Origin: Acidimicrobiaceae bacterium RAAP-2
GTDB taxonomy: Bacteria; Actinomycetota; Acidimicrobiia; Acidimicrobiales; RAAP-2
Length of the DNA: 64,000 nt
Direction of reading: 5' to 3'
Assembly (NCBI GenBank): GCA_001443545.1
Contig: LMAD01000001.1
Location: forward strand, 1-64,000
Under the pieces are notes generated by a model that had not been told where the DNA came from, searched no databases, and was given only the letters and a program-made list of their open reading frames with translations. Positions 1 to 7,959 of this stretch are shown in pieces. Numbering within the stretch: the first letter of the stretch is position 1; each line of letters starts with the position of its first letter. Both the position numbers and the translations under genes were made by a program.

Positions 1-522
1 CGCCGCTCCGGAGCGGCGGCCCTGGTCGACGCCGCCGCCGAACCTGACCGACTGCTGGAACTGGCCGACGCCCTGGGCGTCGTCTCGGTCTTCGAAACCC
101 ACGGACACTGGGACCACGTCGGGGCTCTCGACGATCTTCGGCGGTCGGGACGGTCCGTGTGGGTCCATCCCGACGACCGCACCCTCTTCCCCTCCTTCGA
201 TCAACTCTTCCACCACGACCAGGTCTTGGTCGTCGGTGAACTACGCGTTCGCGTAATCCACACCCCCGGGCACACCCCCGGCTCCACGAGTTTCTTCGTC
301 GAAGGAACGCCCATACTGCTGAGTGGCGACACCCTCTTCCCCGGCGGACCCGGAGCGACCTCCTTCGAGGGCGGTGACTTCCCGACGATCATCAAATCGA
401 TCGACGAGCGGCTCTTTCGTCGTTTCGGCGATCACGTGCTCGTCCTGCCGGGTCACGGCGCCCCCACCACGATCGGCGTCGAACGCGAGCACCTCGACGA
501 CTGGGTCGCGCGGGGCTGGTGA
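1..522 (+). CDS. MBL-fold metallo-hydrolase, 3' part (start lies outside window)
   Basis: The reading frame is open from base 1, so the start codon is upstream of the window. The visible part carries the metallo-beta-lactamase metal motif as THGHWDH, followed by PGHTPGS (third His), LSGDTLF (bridging Asp) and LPGHG (last His), in the spacing of glyoxalase-II-like hydrolases. This predicts a dinuclear Zn/Fe hydrolase acting on thioesters or similar small molecules in the cytoplasm. The gene ends 38 nt before sufC and points the same way, but a promoter-like hexamer sits between them. The substrate cannot be told from this fragment; a persulfide dioxygenase is another possibility within the fold. 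Confidence 0.85.
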   Translation, partial: RRSGAAALVDAAAEPDRLLELADALGVVSVFETHGHWDHVGALDDLRRSGRSVWVHPDDRTLFPSFDQLFHHDQVLVVGELRVRVIHTPGHTPGSTSFFVEGTPILLSGDTLFPGGPGATSFEGGDFPTIIKSIDERLFRRFGDHVLVLPGHGAPTTIGVEREHLDDWVARGW

Positions 523-548
523 CCGGCCGAAAATCTCGTCGCGAACGA

Positions 549-561
549 TAGGCTCGCGTTG
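549..561 (+). promoter_or_regulatory. Leaderless-type -10 element for sufC
   Basis: TAGGCT at 549-554 is followed by 6 nt and then the GTG start at 561. The spacing puts the transcription start on the start codon, with no Shine-Dalgarno sequence. The same arrangement recurs at many other starts in this window. Confidence 0.5.
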
Positions 562-1319
562 TGTCTGAGCCCTTATTAGAACTACGAAACGTCCACGCAA
601 TCGCCGAAGACACCGTCATCTTGCGCGGCGTCGACCTCGTCGTGAATCCCGGTGAGGTCCACGCGCTGATGGGACCGAACGGCGCCGGGAAGTCCACCCT
701 GGCCAGCGTCGTCATGGGACACCCCGGCTATCGCGTCACCGACGGGCAGATACTCCTCAACGGCGTCGATGTCGCCCAGTGGTCGCCCGACCAGCGCGCG
801 CGCGCGGGTATCTTCCTCGCCTTCCAGTACCCCGAAGCCATCGGTGGCGTGTCGGTTATCCAGTTCCTTCGCCAGGCCATGGTCGCTCGTAAGGGGCTCA
901 GTGAGCTCTCCGTGCTCGAGGTACGACTCTTGCTCGCCGAGTGGATGGACCGGCTGGGCATGGACCCGGCCTTCGCCGAGCGGCACTTGAACGACGGATT
1001 CTCCGGGGGGGAGCGCAAGCGCAACGAAGTGCTGCAGATGGCGCTGCTCGAGCCGGAAATCGCGCTCCTCGACGAGACCGACTCGGGACTCGACATCGAC
1101 GCGCTGCGCGTGGTAGCGCGCGGCGTGCGCACGGTGCGGGCCGAACACCCGGCGATGGGCGTCGTTGTGGTGACGCACTACGTCAAGTTGCTTGAGGAGA
1201 TCGAGCCGGATCGCGTGCACATCCTGGTGGACGGCCAGATCGTCCAAACCGGTGGGGTCGAACTCGCGGCCGCCATCGAACACGACGGGTACGACGCCTG
1301 GCGAGCAGTGGCTCGATGA
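561..1319 (+). CDS. sufC: Fe-S cluster assembly ATPase SufC (copy 1)
   Basis: ABC-type ATPase of the SUF scaffold complex. In the cytoplasm it binds SufB/SufD and couples ATP hydrolysis to cluster assembly. The 252-residue length is normal for SufC. Walker A GPNGAGKST is near residues 38-46, the ABC signature FSGGERKR near 147-154, Walker B plus D-loop IALLDETDSGLD near 167-178, and an H-loop VVTHYVKLL follows; all are intact. The GTG start at 561 is favoured by the -10-like hexamer 6 nt upstream. The stop overlaps the sufS start by 4 nt (ATGA), so the two are translationally coupled. A second intact SufC lies at 4400-5131 on the other strand, which is unusual. Confidence 0.93.
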   Translation: MSEPLLELRNVHAIAEDTVILRGVDLVVNPGEVHALMGPNGAGKSTLASVVMGHPGYRVTDGQILLNGVDVAQWSPDQRARAGIFLAFQYPEAIGGVSVIQFLRQAMVARKGLSELSVLEVRLLLAEWMDRLGMDPAFAERHLNDGFSGGERKRNEVLQMALLEPEIALLDETDSGLDIDALRVVARGVRTVRAEHPAMGVVVVTHYVKLLEEIEPDRVHILVDGQIVQTGGVELAAAIEHDGYDAWRAVAR

Positions 1320-2551
1320 GCTCCTACAACGCCCGTCGAGTCCGCAGCGACACGCCGCTCCTGCAGCGCGAGATCAACGGACGACCCATCACCTACCTCG
1401 ATTCGGCGTCCTCGTCGCTGCCGCCACGGCCGGTCATCGAAGCCATGAGTCGGTACTACGAACTGCGTCACGCGAACGTGCACCGCGGTGTCTACCAGAC
1501 CGCCGTCGAGGCGACCGAGGTCTACGAAGGCGCGCGCGTCGCGACCGGGCGGTTCATCCACGCCCCCAAGGGCGACGCCGAGGTCGTGTTCACGAAGAAC
1601 ACCACCGAATCGTTCAACCTCCTCGCGAAGTCGTGGGGCGCCGCGAACTTACGAGCCGGCGACGTGGTCTTGGTGACCGAGATGGAGCACCACGCCAACA
1701 TCGTGCCCTGGTTCCAACTCCGCGACCAGCTCGGCATCGAGGTGCGCTTCGTGCCGGTGACCGACGACTTCCGACTCGACCTCAGCGACTTCGACCACCT
1801 GCTCGACGGGGTGAAGCTCTTCTCCTTCACCGCCGCCTCGAACGTGCTCGGTACCCGAAACCCGGTCAAGGAACTCACCCGAGCCGCCCACGCCCGCGGA
1901 GCACTGGTCGCCCTGGACGCCGCCCAGTCGGTCGGCCACCAACCCATGGACGTCGTCGACCTTGACGTCGATTTCGTCTGCTTCTCGGCGCACAAGATGC
2001 TCGGACCGACCGGGCTGGGCGTCTTTTGGACCCGCGCGGAGATCCTGGAGTCGATGCCGCCATTTCTGGGCGGTGGCGGCATGATCGCCGACGTCCGACT
2101 CGACGGTTACGTCCCGGCCAACGGTCCCACCCGTTTCGAGGCGGGCACCCCGCCCATCGCCGAGACGGCCGGCCTGACCGCCGCCATCCGGTACCTCGAA
2201 GGTCTCGGATTAGAGAACGTCGAACGCCACGAACGAGCACTGACCACCGACGCTCTCGCACGCCTGTGGGAGCGATTCGAGGGCCGGGTGCGCGTCATCG
2301 GCCCCGCCACGAGCGACGATCGTGGTGGCGTCTTGAGCCTCGACGTCGAGGGCGTGCACCCCCACGACGTGGCCCAGGTACTAGACCAATTCGGCGTCTG
2401 CGTGCGGCCCGGACACCACTGCGCGAAGCCGCTCATGCGTCGATTCCACCTCGCCGCGACGGCCCGGGCCTCCTTCGGACCGTACTCACTGTCCGAGGAC
2501 ACCGACGTCCTGCTCGAAGCGCTCGAGAGCGCCGTCACGATGTTCGCCTAG
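1316..2551 (+). CDS. sufS: Cysteine desulfurase SufS
   Basis: Group II PLP-dependent cysteine desulfurase (411 aa) that takes sulfur from L-cysteine, giving alanine and an enzyme-bound persulfide for cluster building. The PLP lysine is K227 in FSAHKMLGPTG, and the persulfide cysteine is C369 in RPGHHCAKPLM. The TEMEHHANIVPW segment near residue 121 is typical of SufS/CsdA. The start overlaps sufC by 4 nt, and sufU, its usual sulfur acceptor, begins 3 nt after the stop. This is the Gram-positive/actinobacterial SufS-SufU pairing rather than SufS-SufE. Confidence 0.95.
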   Translation: MSSYNARRVRSDTPLLQREINGRPITYLDSASSSLPPRPVIEAMSRYYELRHANVHRGVYQTAVEATEVYEGARVATGRFIHAPKGDAEVVFTKNTTESFNLLAKSWGAANLRAGDVVLVTEMEHHANIVPWFQLRDQLGIEVRFVPVTDDFRLDLSDFDHLLDGVKLFSFTAASNVLGTRNPVKELTRAAHARGALVALDAAQSVGHQPMDVVDLDVDFVCFSAHKMLGPTGLGVFWTRAEILESMPPFLGGGGMIADVRLDGYVPANGPTRFEAGTPPIAETAGLTAAIRYLEGLGLENVERHERALTTDALARLWERFEGRVRVIGPATSDDRGGVLSLDVEGVHPHDVAQVLDQFGVCVRPGHHCAKPLMRRFHLAATARASFGPYSLSEDTDVLLEALESAVTMFA

Positions 2552-2554
2552 TCC

Positions 2555-3040
2555 ATGGCGAACCTCGACGACCTCTACCGAGAAATCATCCTCGACCACT
2601 ATCGAACGCCGCGTAACCGTGGCGAACTCCCGTCGCCACCGGCGATTCGGACCGAGGGCTACAACCCGCTTTGCGGCGACGAACTCGTCGTCTATCTCGA
2701 TATTCGCGACGGCGTCCTCGTCGACATCAAACTCACCGGGCACGGCTGTTCGATCTCCCAGGCGTCGTCGTCGATGATGAGCGCGGCAGTGAAGGGCAAG
2801 TCCATCGACGACGTCCGCGCCGTCATCGAGCGTTTCAAGCAGTTGATGACCGTGCACGCGGCCTCACTCGACGACGGGGCCGACGCGCCCGTGGCCGATA
2901 TCCACACCATGGGCGAATTAGCGGCGCTCCAGGGCGTCGTGAAGTTTCCGGTCCGCATTAAATGCGCGACGCTGTCGTGGAATACCTTGAGTCAGGGTCT
3001 GGACGAAGGCTACGGCGTGCAGGGCACGGGGTCGAAGTAA
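2555..3040 (+). CDS. sufU: Zinc-dependent sulfurtransferase SufU
   Basis: SufU family (161 aa), which accepts persulfide sulfur from SufS by zinc-ligand exchange. The expected Zn ligands are present: C40 and D42 in NPLCGDE, C65 in GHGCSISQAS, and C137 in RIKCATLSW. The 3-nt spacing after sufS indicates one operon. The last 31 nt overlap, convergently, the 3' end of the LCP gene on the other strand. A sufT gene, which often follows sufU in actinobacteria, is absent here. Confidence 0.94.
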   Translation: MANLDDLYREIILDHYRTPRNRGELPSPPAIRTEGYNPLCGDELVVYLDIRDGVLVDIKLTGHGCSISQASSSMMSAAVKGKSIDDVRAVIERFKQLMTVHAASLDDGADAPVADIHTMGELAALQGVVKFPVRIKCATLSWNTLSQGLDEGYGVQGTGSK

Positions 3041-4374
3041 GGAACGACGGCCGTCGGGTTCGCCGGAGTCTTGGCGCCCGTCGCGGACTTCGCCGTCGTA
3101 CCCGTCGTACCCGTCGTCGGTCGAGTCGTCGTGGTTGGCGCGAGCGTCGTGGTCGTGGTGGTGGACGAGACCACGGGTGGCAGTGGCGTCTGCAACTGCG
3201 CGTTCGGCGGAGGGTTTGTGGGGGTCAACAAGGACGACCCGAAGATGTTGACGAGCAACTGCTGAGCCTGAGGTTGCTGGGCGAAGAGCACGTCACCGAC
3301 CGGCGCGACCGTCGCCGCGACCGTGGGCAACGTATAGGTGAGCATGCTCGCGGGATTAAAGCTGTGGTACTTGACTGCGAAGGCGATGAGCTGGTTCAAC
3401 GTGAAGCCGCTGTCGAGGGTGATGCCTTGGGGGATCTTGGAGAGGAAGGTGTTGATCGTCAAGGGGTTGTAGAGGTTCTTGGCCCGGCTGATCATCGCTC
3501 GTAGGAAGACGTTCTGGCGATCGATCCGTCCGAAGTCACTCGTACCGTCGTAGTACCACACACCATTCTGGTACCACTGGTAGTGGCGACTCCGTGCGAC
3601 CGCGAGGGCTTGGAAGCCGGTCACCAGTTGACAGCCCGCGTGGGGGATGTTGAGGCCCGAATACGCGTCCTTGGCCGGATACGGGAAGTCGAGGTACACC
3701 CCGCCGATGGCGTCGGCCGCGTTGATCAACCCCGCGAAGCTCACCTGGATGACGTGGTTGATTGGGATCCCGAAGTTCGCGGTGATCGTCTGGGCGAGCA
3801 GGGATGGGCCGTTGCCGTAGTTCACGTTGATGCGGTTGAACTTCCCGAAGAGCGCCTGGTTGGCGAGCAGCGTGACCATCGTGTCCCGGGGGATCGAGAG
3901 CACCGTGATGGTCCCGGCGCCTGGATCGACGTGCATGATCTTGACGACGTCACTGCGCTGTCCGGCCACCGAGTTGGTCGACGCGCCGGTCTGGCGCGCG
4001 ACAGCACCGGTGAGTCCGGTCCGCGAGTCCGATCCGATCTCGAGGATGTTGAACGATCGCCCCGAGAGTTGGGGCAACTCACCGACGACGTTCACCTTCG
4101 GGATCTGGCCGAAGCGCCACTGGGCGTACAGGTAGCTCCCGCCAATCAACGCGACGAGCAGTCCGAGGATCACCACGCCCGTGATGATGGTGATGCGTCG
4201 TGCGCGGTGGGAGCGGCGCGCCTTGGCCGCTCGCACGGGGCGCGACGGATTGGCCCGCTGTTCGACGGCCTGACCGAGTGCCCGAAGCCGATCCTCATTC
4301 GCGAGCGATCTGTTCGTTCTCTCGGATCGTCGATTCTCGCGGCCCCGCGAGGCGCTATGACGTCCGTCAGCCAT
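3010..4374 (-). CDS. LytR-CpsA-Psr (LCP) family cell-wall glycopolymer ligase
   Basis: A membrane-anchored enzyme that transfers undecaprenyl-pyrophosphate-linked glycopolymers to peptidoglycan outside the membrane. The order is a basic cytoplasmic N-terminus (about 1-60), one membrane helix (about 62-85, VILGLLVALIGGSYLY), then the LCP domain with the pyrophosphate-binding signatures EIGSDSRTG, VLSIPRDTMV and FGRIDRQ, and a Thr/Pro/Ala-rich low-complexity tail before a short conserved-looking end. Length is 454 aa. The ATG at 4374 is preceded by a leaderless-type -10 (TACAGT, 6-nt gap). The 3' end overlaps sufU by 31 nt. It has no obvious functional link with the SUF genes. Confidence 0.88.
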   Translation of the reverse strand: MADGRHSASRGRENRRSERTNRSLANEDRLRALGQAVEQRANPSRPVRAAKARRSHRARRITIITGVVILGLLVALIGGSYLYAQWRFGQIPKVNVVGELPQLSGRSFNILEIGSDSRTGLTGAVARQTGASTNSVAGQRSDVVKIMHVDPGAGTITVLSIPRDTMVTLLANQALFGKFNRINVNYGNGPSLLAQTITANFGIPINHVIQVSFAGLINAADAIGGVYLDFPYPAKDAYSGLNIPHAGCQLVTGFQALAVARSRHYQWYQNGVWYYDGTSDFGRIDRQNVFLRAMISRAKNLYNPLTINTFLSKIPQGITLDSGFTLNQLIAFAVKYHSFNPASMLTYTLPTVAATVAPVGDVLFAQQPQAQQLLVNIFGSSLLTPTNPPPNAQLQTPLPPVVSSTTTTTTLAPTTTTRPTTGTTGTTAKSATGAKTPANPTAVVPYFDPVPCTP

Positions 4375-4386
4375 CGGTCAACTGTA
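4375..4386 (-). promoter_or_regulatory. Leaderless-type -10 element for the LCP gene
   Basis: On the minus strand TACAGT (4381-4386) is followed by 6 nt and then the ATG at 4374, with no Shine-Dalgarno sequence. Confidence 0.4.
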
Positions 4387-4399
4387 CTCTCCCGCTTCG

Positions 4400-5131
4400 C
4401 TACAGCGGATTCGGCTCGCGGAACGGTTCGTAACCGTCACGTTCGAGTACCTCGGAGAGTTCGGGACCGCCCGTGGCCACGACGCGTCCACCACTGACGA
4501 CGTGGATCTTCGTCGGGGTCAGCTCCTGCAGCAGTCGTCGGAAGTGAGTGATCGCGAGGACGCCACAGCCCCACTCTTTCGTCGAAGAGGCCAGCCGGCG
4601 CGCGACCGCGCCGAGCGCGTCAACGTCGAGGCCCGAGTCGATCTCGTCGAGGATGGCGAATCGCGGTCGAAGGATGCCGAACTGGACCATCTCCGCGCGC
4701 TTGCGTTCTCCGCCCGAGAGGTCGACGTTGACGAAACGTTGGAGCAGTTCGGGGCGCAGGTCGACGCGCCGCGCTTCGTCGGCCATGTGCTCGACGAGGT
4801 CCGTGCGGTCGACCCCTGCGGCTTCGAGTACGTCCACCAGTCGAACGCCCGGGACTTCCATCGGCTGCTGCATGGCGAGAAAGAGGCCCGCGCGTACCCG
4901 GTCCGTGGCCGAGAGCGTCAGCAGTTCAACGTCGTCGAGCAGTACCGAACCGCCCAAGACCTGATAGCCGGGATGGCCCGCGAGGGCGTGCGCCAACGTG
5001 GACTTGCCCGAACCGTTGGGCCCCATGATCACGTGCACTTCACCGGACCGCATGGTCAGGTCGAAACCTCGCAGGACTTCCTTGCCGGCCACCGCGACAC
5101 GGAGACCCGAGATGGACAAAGTCGAACTCAC
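4400..5131 (-). CDS. sufC: Fe-S cluster assembly ATPase SufC (copy 2)
   Basis: A second SufC-type ABC ATPase (243 aa). Walker A GPNGSGKST, signature LSGGERKRAE, Walker B/D-loop AILDEIDSGLDVDAL and H-loop AITHFRRLL are all intact. The start is set at the GTG at 5131 because it overlaps the Rieske gene stop as GTGA; the open frame runs further upstream but over the Rieske gene. It lies last in the unit sufD-Rieske-sufC, so it is the likely partner of SufD/SufB, while copy 1 travels with sufS-sufU. The sequences differ clearly outside the ATPase motifs, so this is not a recent duplication. Relative roles are unknown. Confidence 0.9.
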   Translation of the reverse strand: MSSTLSISGLRVAVAGKEVLRGFDLTMRSGEVHVIMGPNGSGKSTLAHALAGHPGYQVLGGSVLLDDVELLTLSATDRVRAGLFLAMQQPMEVPGVRLVDVLEAAGVDRTDLVEHMADEARRVDLRPELLQRFVNVDLSGGERKRAEMVQFGILRPRFAILDEIDSGLDVDALGAVARRLASSTKEWGCGVLAITHFRRLLQELTPTKIHVVSGGRVVATGGPELSEVLERDGYEPFREPNPL

Positions 5132-5442
5132 GGAACCGTCACCTCCACCCGTCCCTCGTGGACCACCACGTCGTAACGCGCGACCGGTCTCGTCGCGGGA
5201 AACGACTGGGGGGTACCGTCGACGAGGTCGAAGATCGCGCCGTGTCGGGCGCACTCGATCGTCGCGTTCTTCGCGTCCACTTCACCCGCGGCCAGGCTGA
5301 AGTCTTCGTGACTGCAACGATCGTCCAAGACGTAGAAATCCTGTCCCAAGCGGACGATGACCAGCGTTCGAGTGCCGAGGCGCACTTGACGCGCCTCGCC
5401 GTCGACGAAATCGTCCGTGGCCCCGGCGTCCACCACGCTCAT
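5128..5442 (-). CDS. Rieske [2Fe-2S] protein of the suf locus
   Basis: A 104-aa stand-alone Rieske domain. The cluster ligands are in CSHEDF (C and H) and CARHGAIFDL (C and H). It overlaps sufD by 4 nt upstream (ATGA) and sufC copy 2 by 4 nt downstream (GTGA), so all three are translated as one unit. Such small ferredoxin-like Rieske proteins are typical of actinobacterial suf operons and are usually presumed to supply electrons or to be early acceptors of clusters. It is often auto-annotated as a dioxygenase ferredoxin subunit, but no oxygenase gene is nearby. Confidence 0.9.
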   Translation of the reverse strand: MSVVDAGATDDFVDGEARQVRLGTRTLVIVRLGQDFYVLDDRCSHEDFSLAAGEVDAKNATIECARHGAIFDLVDGTPQSFPATRPVARYDVVVHEGRVEVTVP

Positions 5443-6677
5443 GCGCTCACCGGGATGGAGTGCAAGGCCGTGGCCACGTCACCCTCGACGAGGCGAGCGA
5501 GTGCCTCGGGCAGCGCGTCGAGCATCTCGAGGAAGAACCCTTGGATCATGAGCCGCTCCGCGTCGCTTCGCGTGACCCCTCGCGACTCCAGGTACCAACG
5601 CTGCAACTCGTCGAGCGGTCCGACGCTCGACGCGTGCGCGCAGACGACGTCGTTCTCGCGAATGTCCAGATTCGGAACGCTGTCGGCGTGGGCGTTGGGC
5701 GACAGCAGCAGATTGTGATTGGTCTGGCGCGCGTCGGTCCGCTTGGCGCCCTTCTCGATCTCGATGAGCCCCGTGTACACGGATCGCGAGGTGTCGGCCA
5801 CGGCACCCTTGGACAACAGCGTCGATCGGGTTCGCCCGGCGCGGTGGAACTGGTGGGTGCGCAAGTCGTGCACCTGCCCTCCTGAGCCGAAGAACGTCGT
5901 TCGGAGCTCATTCTCGGCGCCCGAGGCGCGGAAGTCCGCGTCGTTTCGCGACCGGTTGTAGTGCGCGCCCATGCCGAGCACCGACTGGCTCAGGCGAGCG
6001 TCTCGCTCGAGGTACCCGGTGGTGCGTGCCACGTGCCACGTGCTCGATTCGAGACGCTGATAGGTGACGAGGCGAAGCGAAGCGTTATCGCCCACCAGGT
6101 ATTCGCTCACCGGCACGACCATCGCGTCGACGCCGCCTTCGTAGTATTCGACGACCGTGGCACTGGCGCCCCGTTCGAGCACGAGGTGCGTGCGGGGGAA
6201 CGAAGCGGTGGTGTTCGCCGTGTGAACGACCACGATCGGGCCATCGACCACCGTGTTGGCCGCCACGCGCACCATCACCGTCGCCGGACAGAGTGCGGCG
6301 TTCAGCAGGGCGAAGGCGTCACTCGCGTATCGATCCAGTGGCTCAGTTCCGCTCAGGCACGCCAACCCGGGAACCAGGTCGACGGTCACCCCATCGATCG
6401 GCTCGCCGATATCCATCAAGAACCCGTCGACGACTCGAACGACGCTCGCCGCCAACGCACCCAGGGCGGCGGCGAACGCGGACTCGGGCGCCACGGTGGG
6501 CGCCGTCGGAACCGTGTAACCATCGAGGTCGAGCTCGGACAGGGGCGCGTAGCGCCACACTTCGTCGGTGGTGGTCGGCAGACCGAGGGACTCGAACAGG
6601 TTCCAAGCCTGACGGCGAGGGTCCGAATCTGGTCGACTATCAATGAATGAGCGTGCGGAATCGGCGAAGGTTGTCAT
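5439..6677 (-). CDS. sufD: Fe-S cluster assembly protein SufD
   Basis: SufB/SufD-family scaffold subunit of 412 aa. The beta-helix core carries the family pattern RTDARQTNHNLLLSP and a conserved C-terminal block ending in VTRSDAERLMIQGFF. It should form the SufBC2D complex, although the dedicated sufB gene lies 1.3 kb further right as a separate transcript. The ATG at 6677 is the first start in frame and begins MTTFADSARSF. It shares about 80 bp of intergenic DNA with the divergent crotonase gene. Confidence 0.93.
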   Translation of the reverse strand: MTTFADSARSFIDSRPDSDPRRQAWNLFESLGLPTTTDEVWRYAPLSELDLDGYTVPTAPTVAPESAFAAALGALAASVVRVVDGFLMDIGEPIDGVTVDLVPGLACLSGTEPLDRYASDAFALLNAALCPATVMVRVAANTVVDGPIVVVHTANTTASFPRTHLVLERGASATVVEYYEGGVDAMVVPVSEYLVGDNASLRLVTYQRLESSTWHVARTTGYLERDARLSQSVLGMGAHYNRSRNDADFRASGAENELRTTFFGSGGQVHDLRTHQFHRAGRTRSTLLSKGAVADTSRSVYTGLIEIEKGAKRTDARQTNHNLLLSPNAHADSVPNLDIRENDVVCAHASSVGPLDELQRWYLESRGVTRSDAERLMIQGFFLEMLDALPEALARLVEGDVATALHSIPVSA

Positions 6678-6758
6678 AGTCGAGAGCGTTAGCAGTGTAC
6701 TGGTCGGGTGCGGCCGAGCAAACCGCCGGTCTATCCTTCGATCGAGCAGGGAGACGAC

Positions 6759-7574
6759 ATGGAGTTCGAGTCAACGGTCTTGACGTTGGAGGTACGAGGC
6801 GCCGTGGCGACGCTGTGGTTGGACCGCGCCGACGCGCGAAACGCCATGGGACGCTCGTTCTGGCAAGACCTGCCGCGCGCGGCCGAGGCAGTCCGGGCGT
6901 CGAGCGAAGTGCGGGCGTTGGTGATCGCCGCGAGAGGGCCGCACTTCACGGTCGGACTCGACCTGAAGGAGTTGGGCGGCGACCTCCTCGCGGGCGACGG
7001 ATCGACGTCGCCCGCCCGCCGAAACGCCTCGCGCTACGAAGCGGTACGAACCATGCAGGCTTCAATCAACGCGGTCGCCGACCTCCCGATTCCCGTCATC
7101 GCTGCGGTACACGGGTACTGCATCGGCGGAGGCGTCGACCTCATCTGTGCGTGCGACATCCGTGTGGCGTCGCCCACAGCGATGTTTTCCGTGCGCGAGA
7201 CCAAGGTGGCGATCGTCGCCGACCTGGGGACCCTGCAGCGACTACCTCGCATCATTGGCGCTGGTCACGTCGCTGAACTGGCCTACACCGGTATGGACAT
7301 CAGCGCCGAGCGAGCGGCCGCGATCGGTCTGGTCAATCGCGTCGCCGACGACGCCCTGGCCGAGGCGAACTCGCTCGCTGAGCAGATTGCGGCGAACTCC
7401 CCGCTGGCGGTGCAGGGCACCAAGTCCGTACTGGCCGCCAACGACGGACGCACGGTCGAGCAGGGCCTCGAGTTCGTGGCGAACTGGAACACGCTCTACC
7501 TACGGAGCCACGACCTGCACGAGGCGATGAGCGCCTTCGTCGAGCGCCGCCCCGCCGAATTCACGGGCGATTAG
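6759..7574 (+). CDS. Crotonase-fold dienoyl-CoA isomerase (ECH1-like)
   Basis: Enoyl-CoA hydratase/isomerase superfamily, 271 aa from the ATG at 6759, which has a good ribosome-binding site (AGGGAG). The oxyanion-hole segments are HFTVGLDLKEL and AVHGYCIGGGVDL. The three acidic residues used by delta3,5-delta2,4-dienoyl-CoA isomerase are present as D127 (GGGVD), E147 (VRETK) and D155 (VADLGTLQRLP). ADLGTLQRLP is a particularly strong match to that subfamily, and a classical hydratase would have two Glu instead. It predicts isomerisation of odd-position double bonds during unsaturated fatty-acid beta-oxidation. It stands alone between suf genes. Confidence 0.85.
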   Translation: MEFESTVLTLEVRGAVATLWLDRADARNAMGRSFWQDLPRAAEAVRASSEVRALVIAARGPHFTVGLDLKELGGDLLAGDGSTSPARRNASRYEAVRTMQASINAVADLPIPVIAAVHGYCIGGGVDLICACDIRVASPTAMFSVRETKVAIVADLGTLQRLPRIIGAGHVAELAYTGMDISAERAAAIGLVNRVADDALAEANSLAEQIAANSPLAVQGTKSVLAANDGRTVEQGLEFVANWNTLYLRSHDLHEAMSAFVERRPAEFTGD

Positions 7575-7924
7575 CGTCGCCAGAATCGCCATCCCCGGCG
7601 ACCGCGCCGCTGCGCCTCTTCGACCACCCGTCGCCGTTCGTTGACCAAATCCGGAGCCACCGCATTCACGATCTCGCTGGCCCGTTCGAGCAGCTCTCGT
7701 CGATCGTCAATCGGAACGTCCGACTGCGGCGGCAACTCGACCGGTCGATCGACCAGGGAGCCGTGCGCCCAGCCAACGTCGGCGAACCGGCGCTCGAACG
7801 TCACGCACCCCTCGGGGCACGACCACGGCTGATCCGGTGCGTTCCCGAGCACGCAGAAGCGTGCCACTTCACCTGAGCTGTACGTACGGCTCTGAAAGTG
7901 CTTACATTCCTCGCGCATCCCCAC
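7571..7924 (-). CDS. Small Cys-motif protein downstream of sufB, unknown function
   Basis: A 117-aa protein I do not recognise. Its N-terminal third has four cysteines, C7, C24, C36 and C40 (ECKHF, FCVLG, SCPEGC), which could hold Zn or an Fe-S cluster. The rest is acidic and then ends in an Arg-rich tail. The GTG at 7924 has GAGAGG 8 nt upstream; an ATG two codons later is the alternative start. It follows sufB by 35 nt on the same strand and is probably co-transcribed. It overlaps the convergent crotonase gene by 4 nt. Confidence 0.7.
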   Translation of the reverse strand: MGMREECKHFQSRTYSSGEVARFCVLGNAPDQPWSCPEGCVTFERRFADVGWAHGSLVDRPVELPPQSDVPIDDRRELLERASEIVNAVAPDLVNERRRVVEEAQRRGRRGWRFWRR

Positions 7925-7959
7925 GGGGTCATCCTCTCACGAGTCGTGATCGCCGAACG

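Noticed and set aside
5128..5442. Aromatic dioxygenase ferredoxin subunit
   Set aside because: The Rieske gene is translationally coupled on both sides to sufD and sufC, with no oxygenase genes near.
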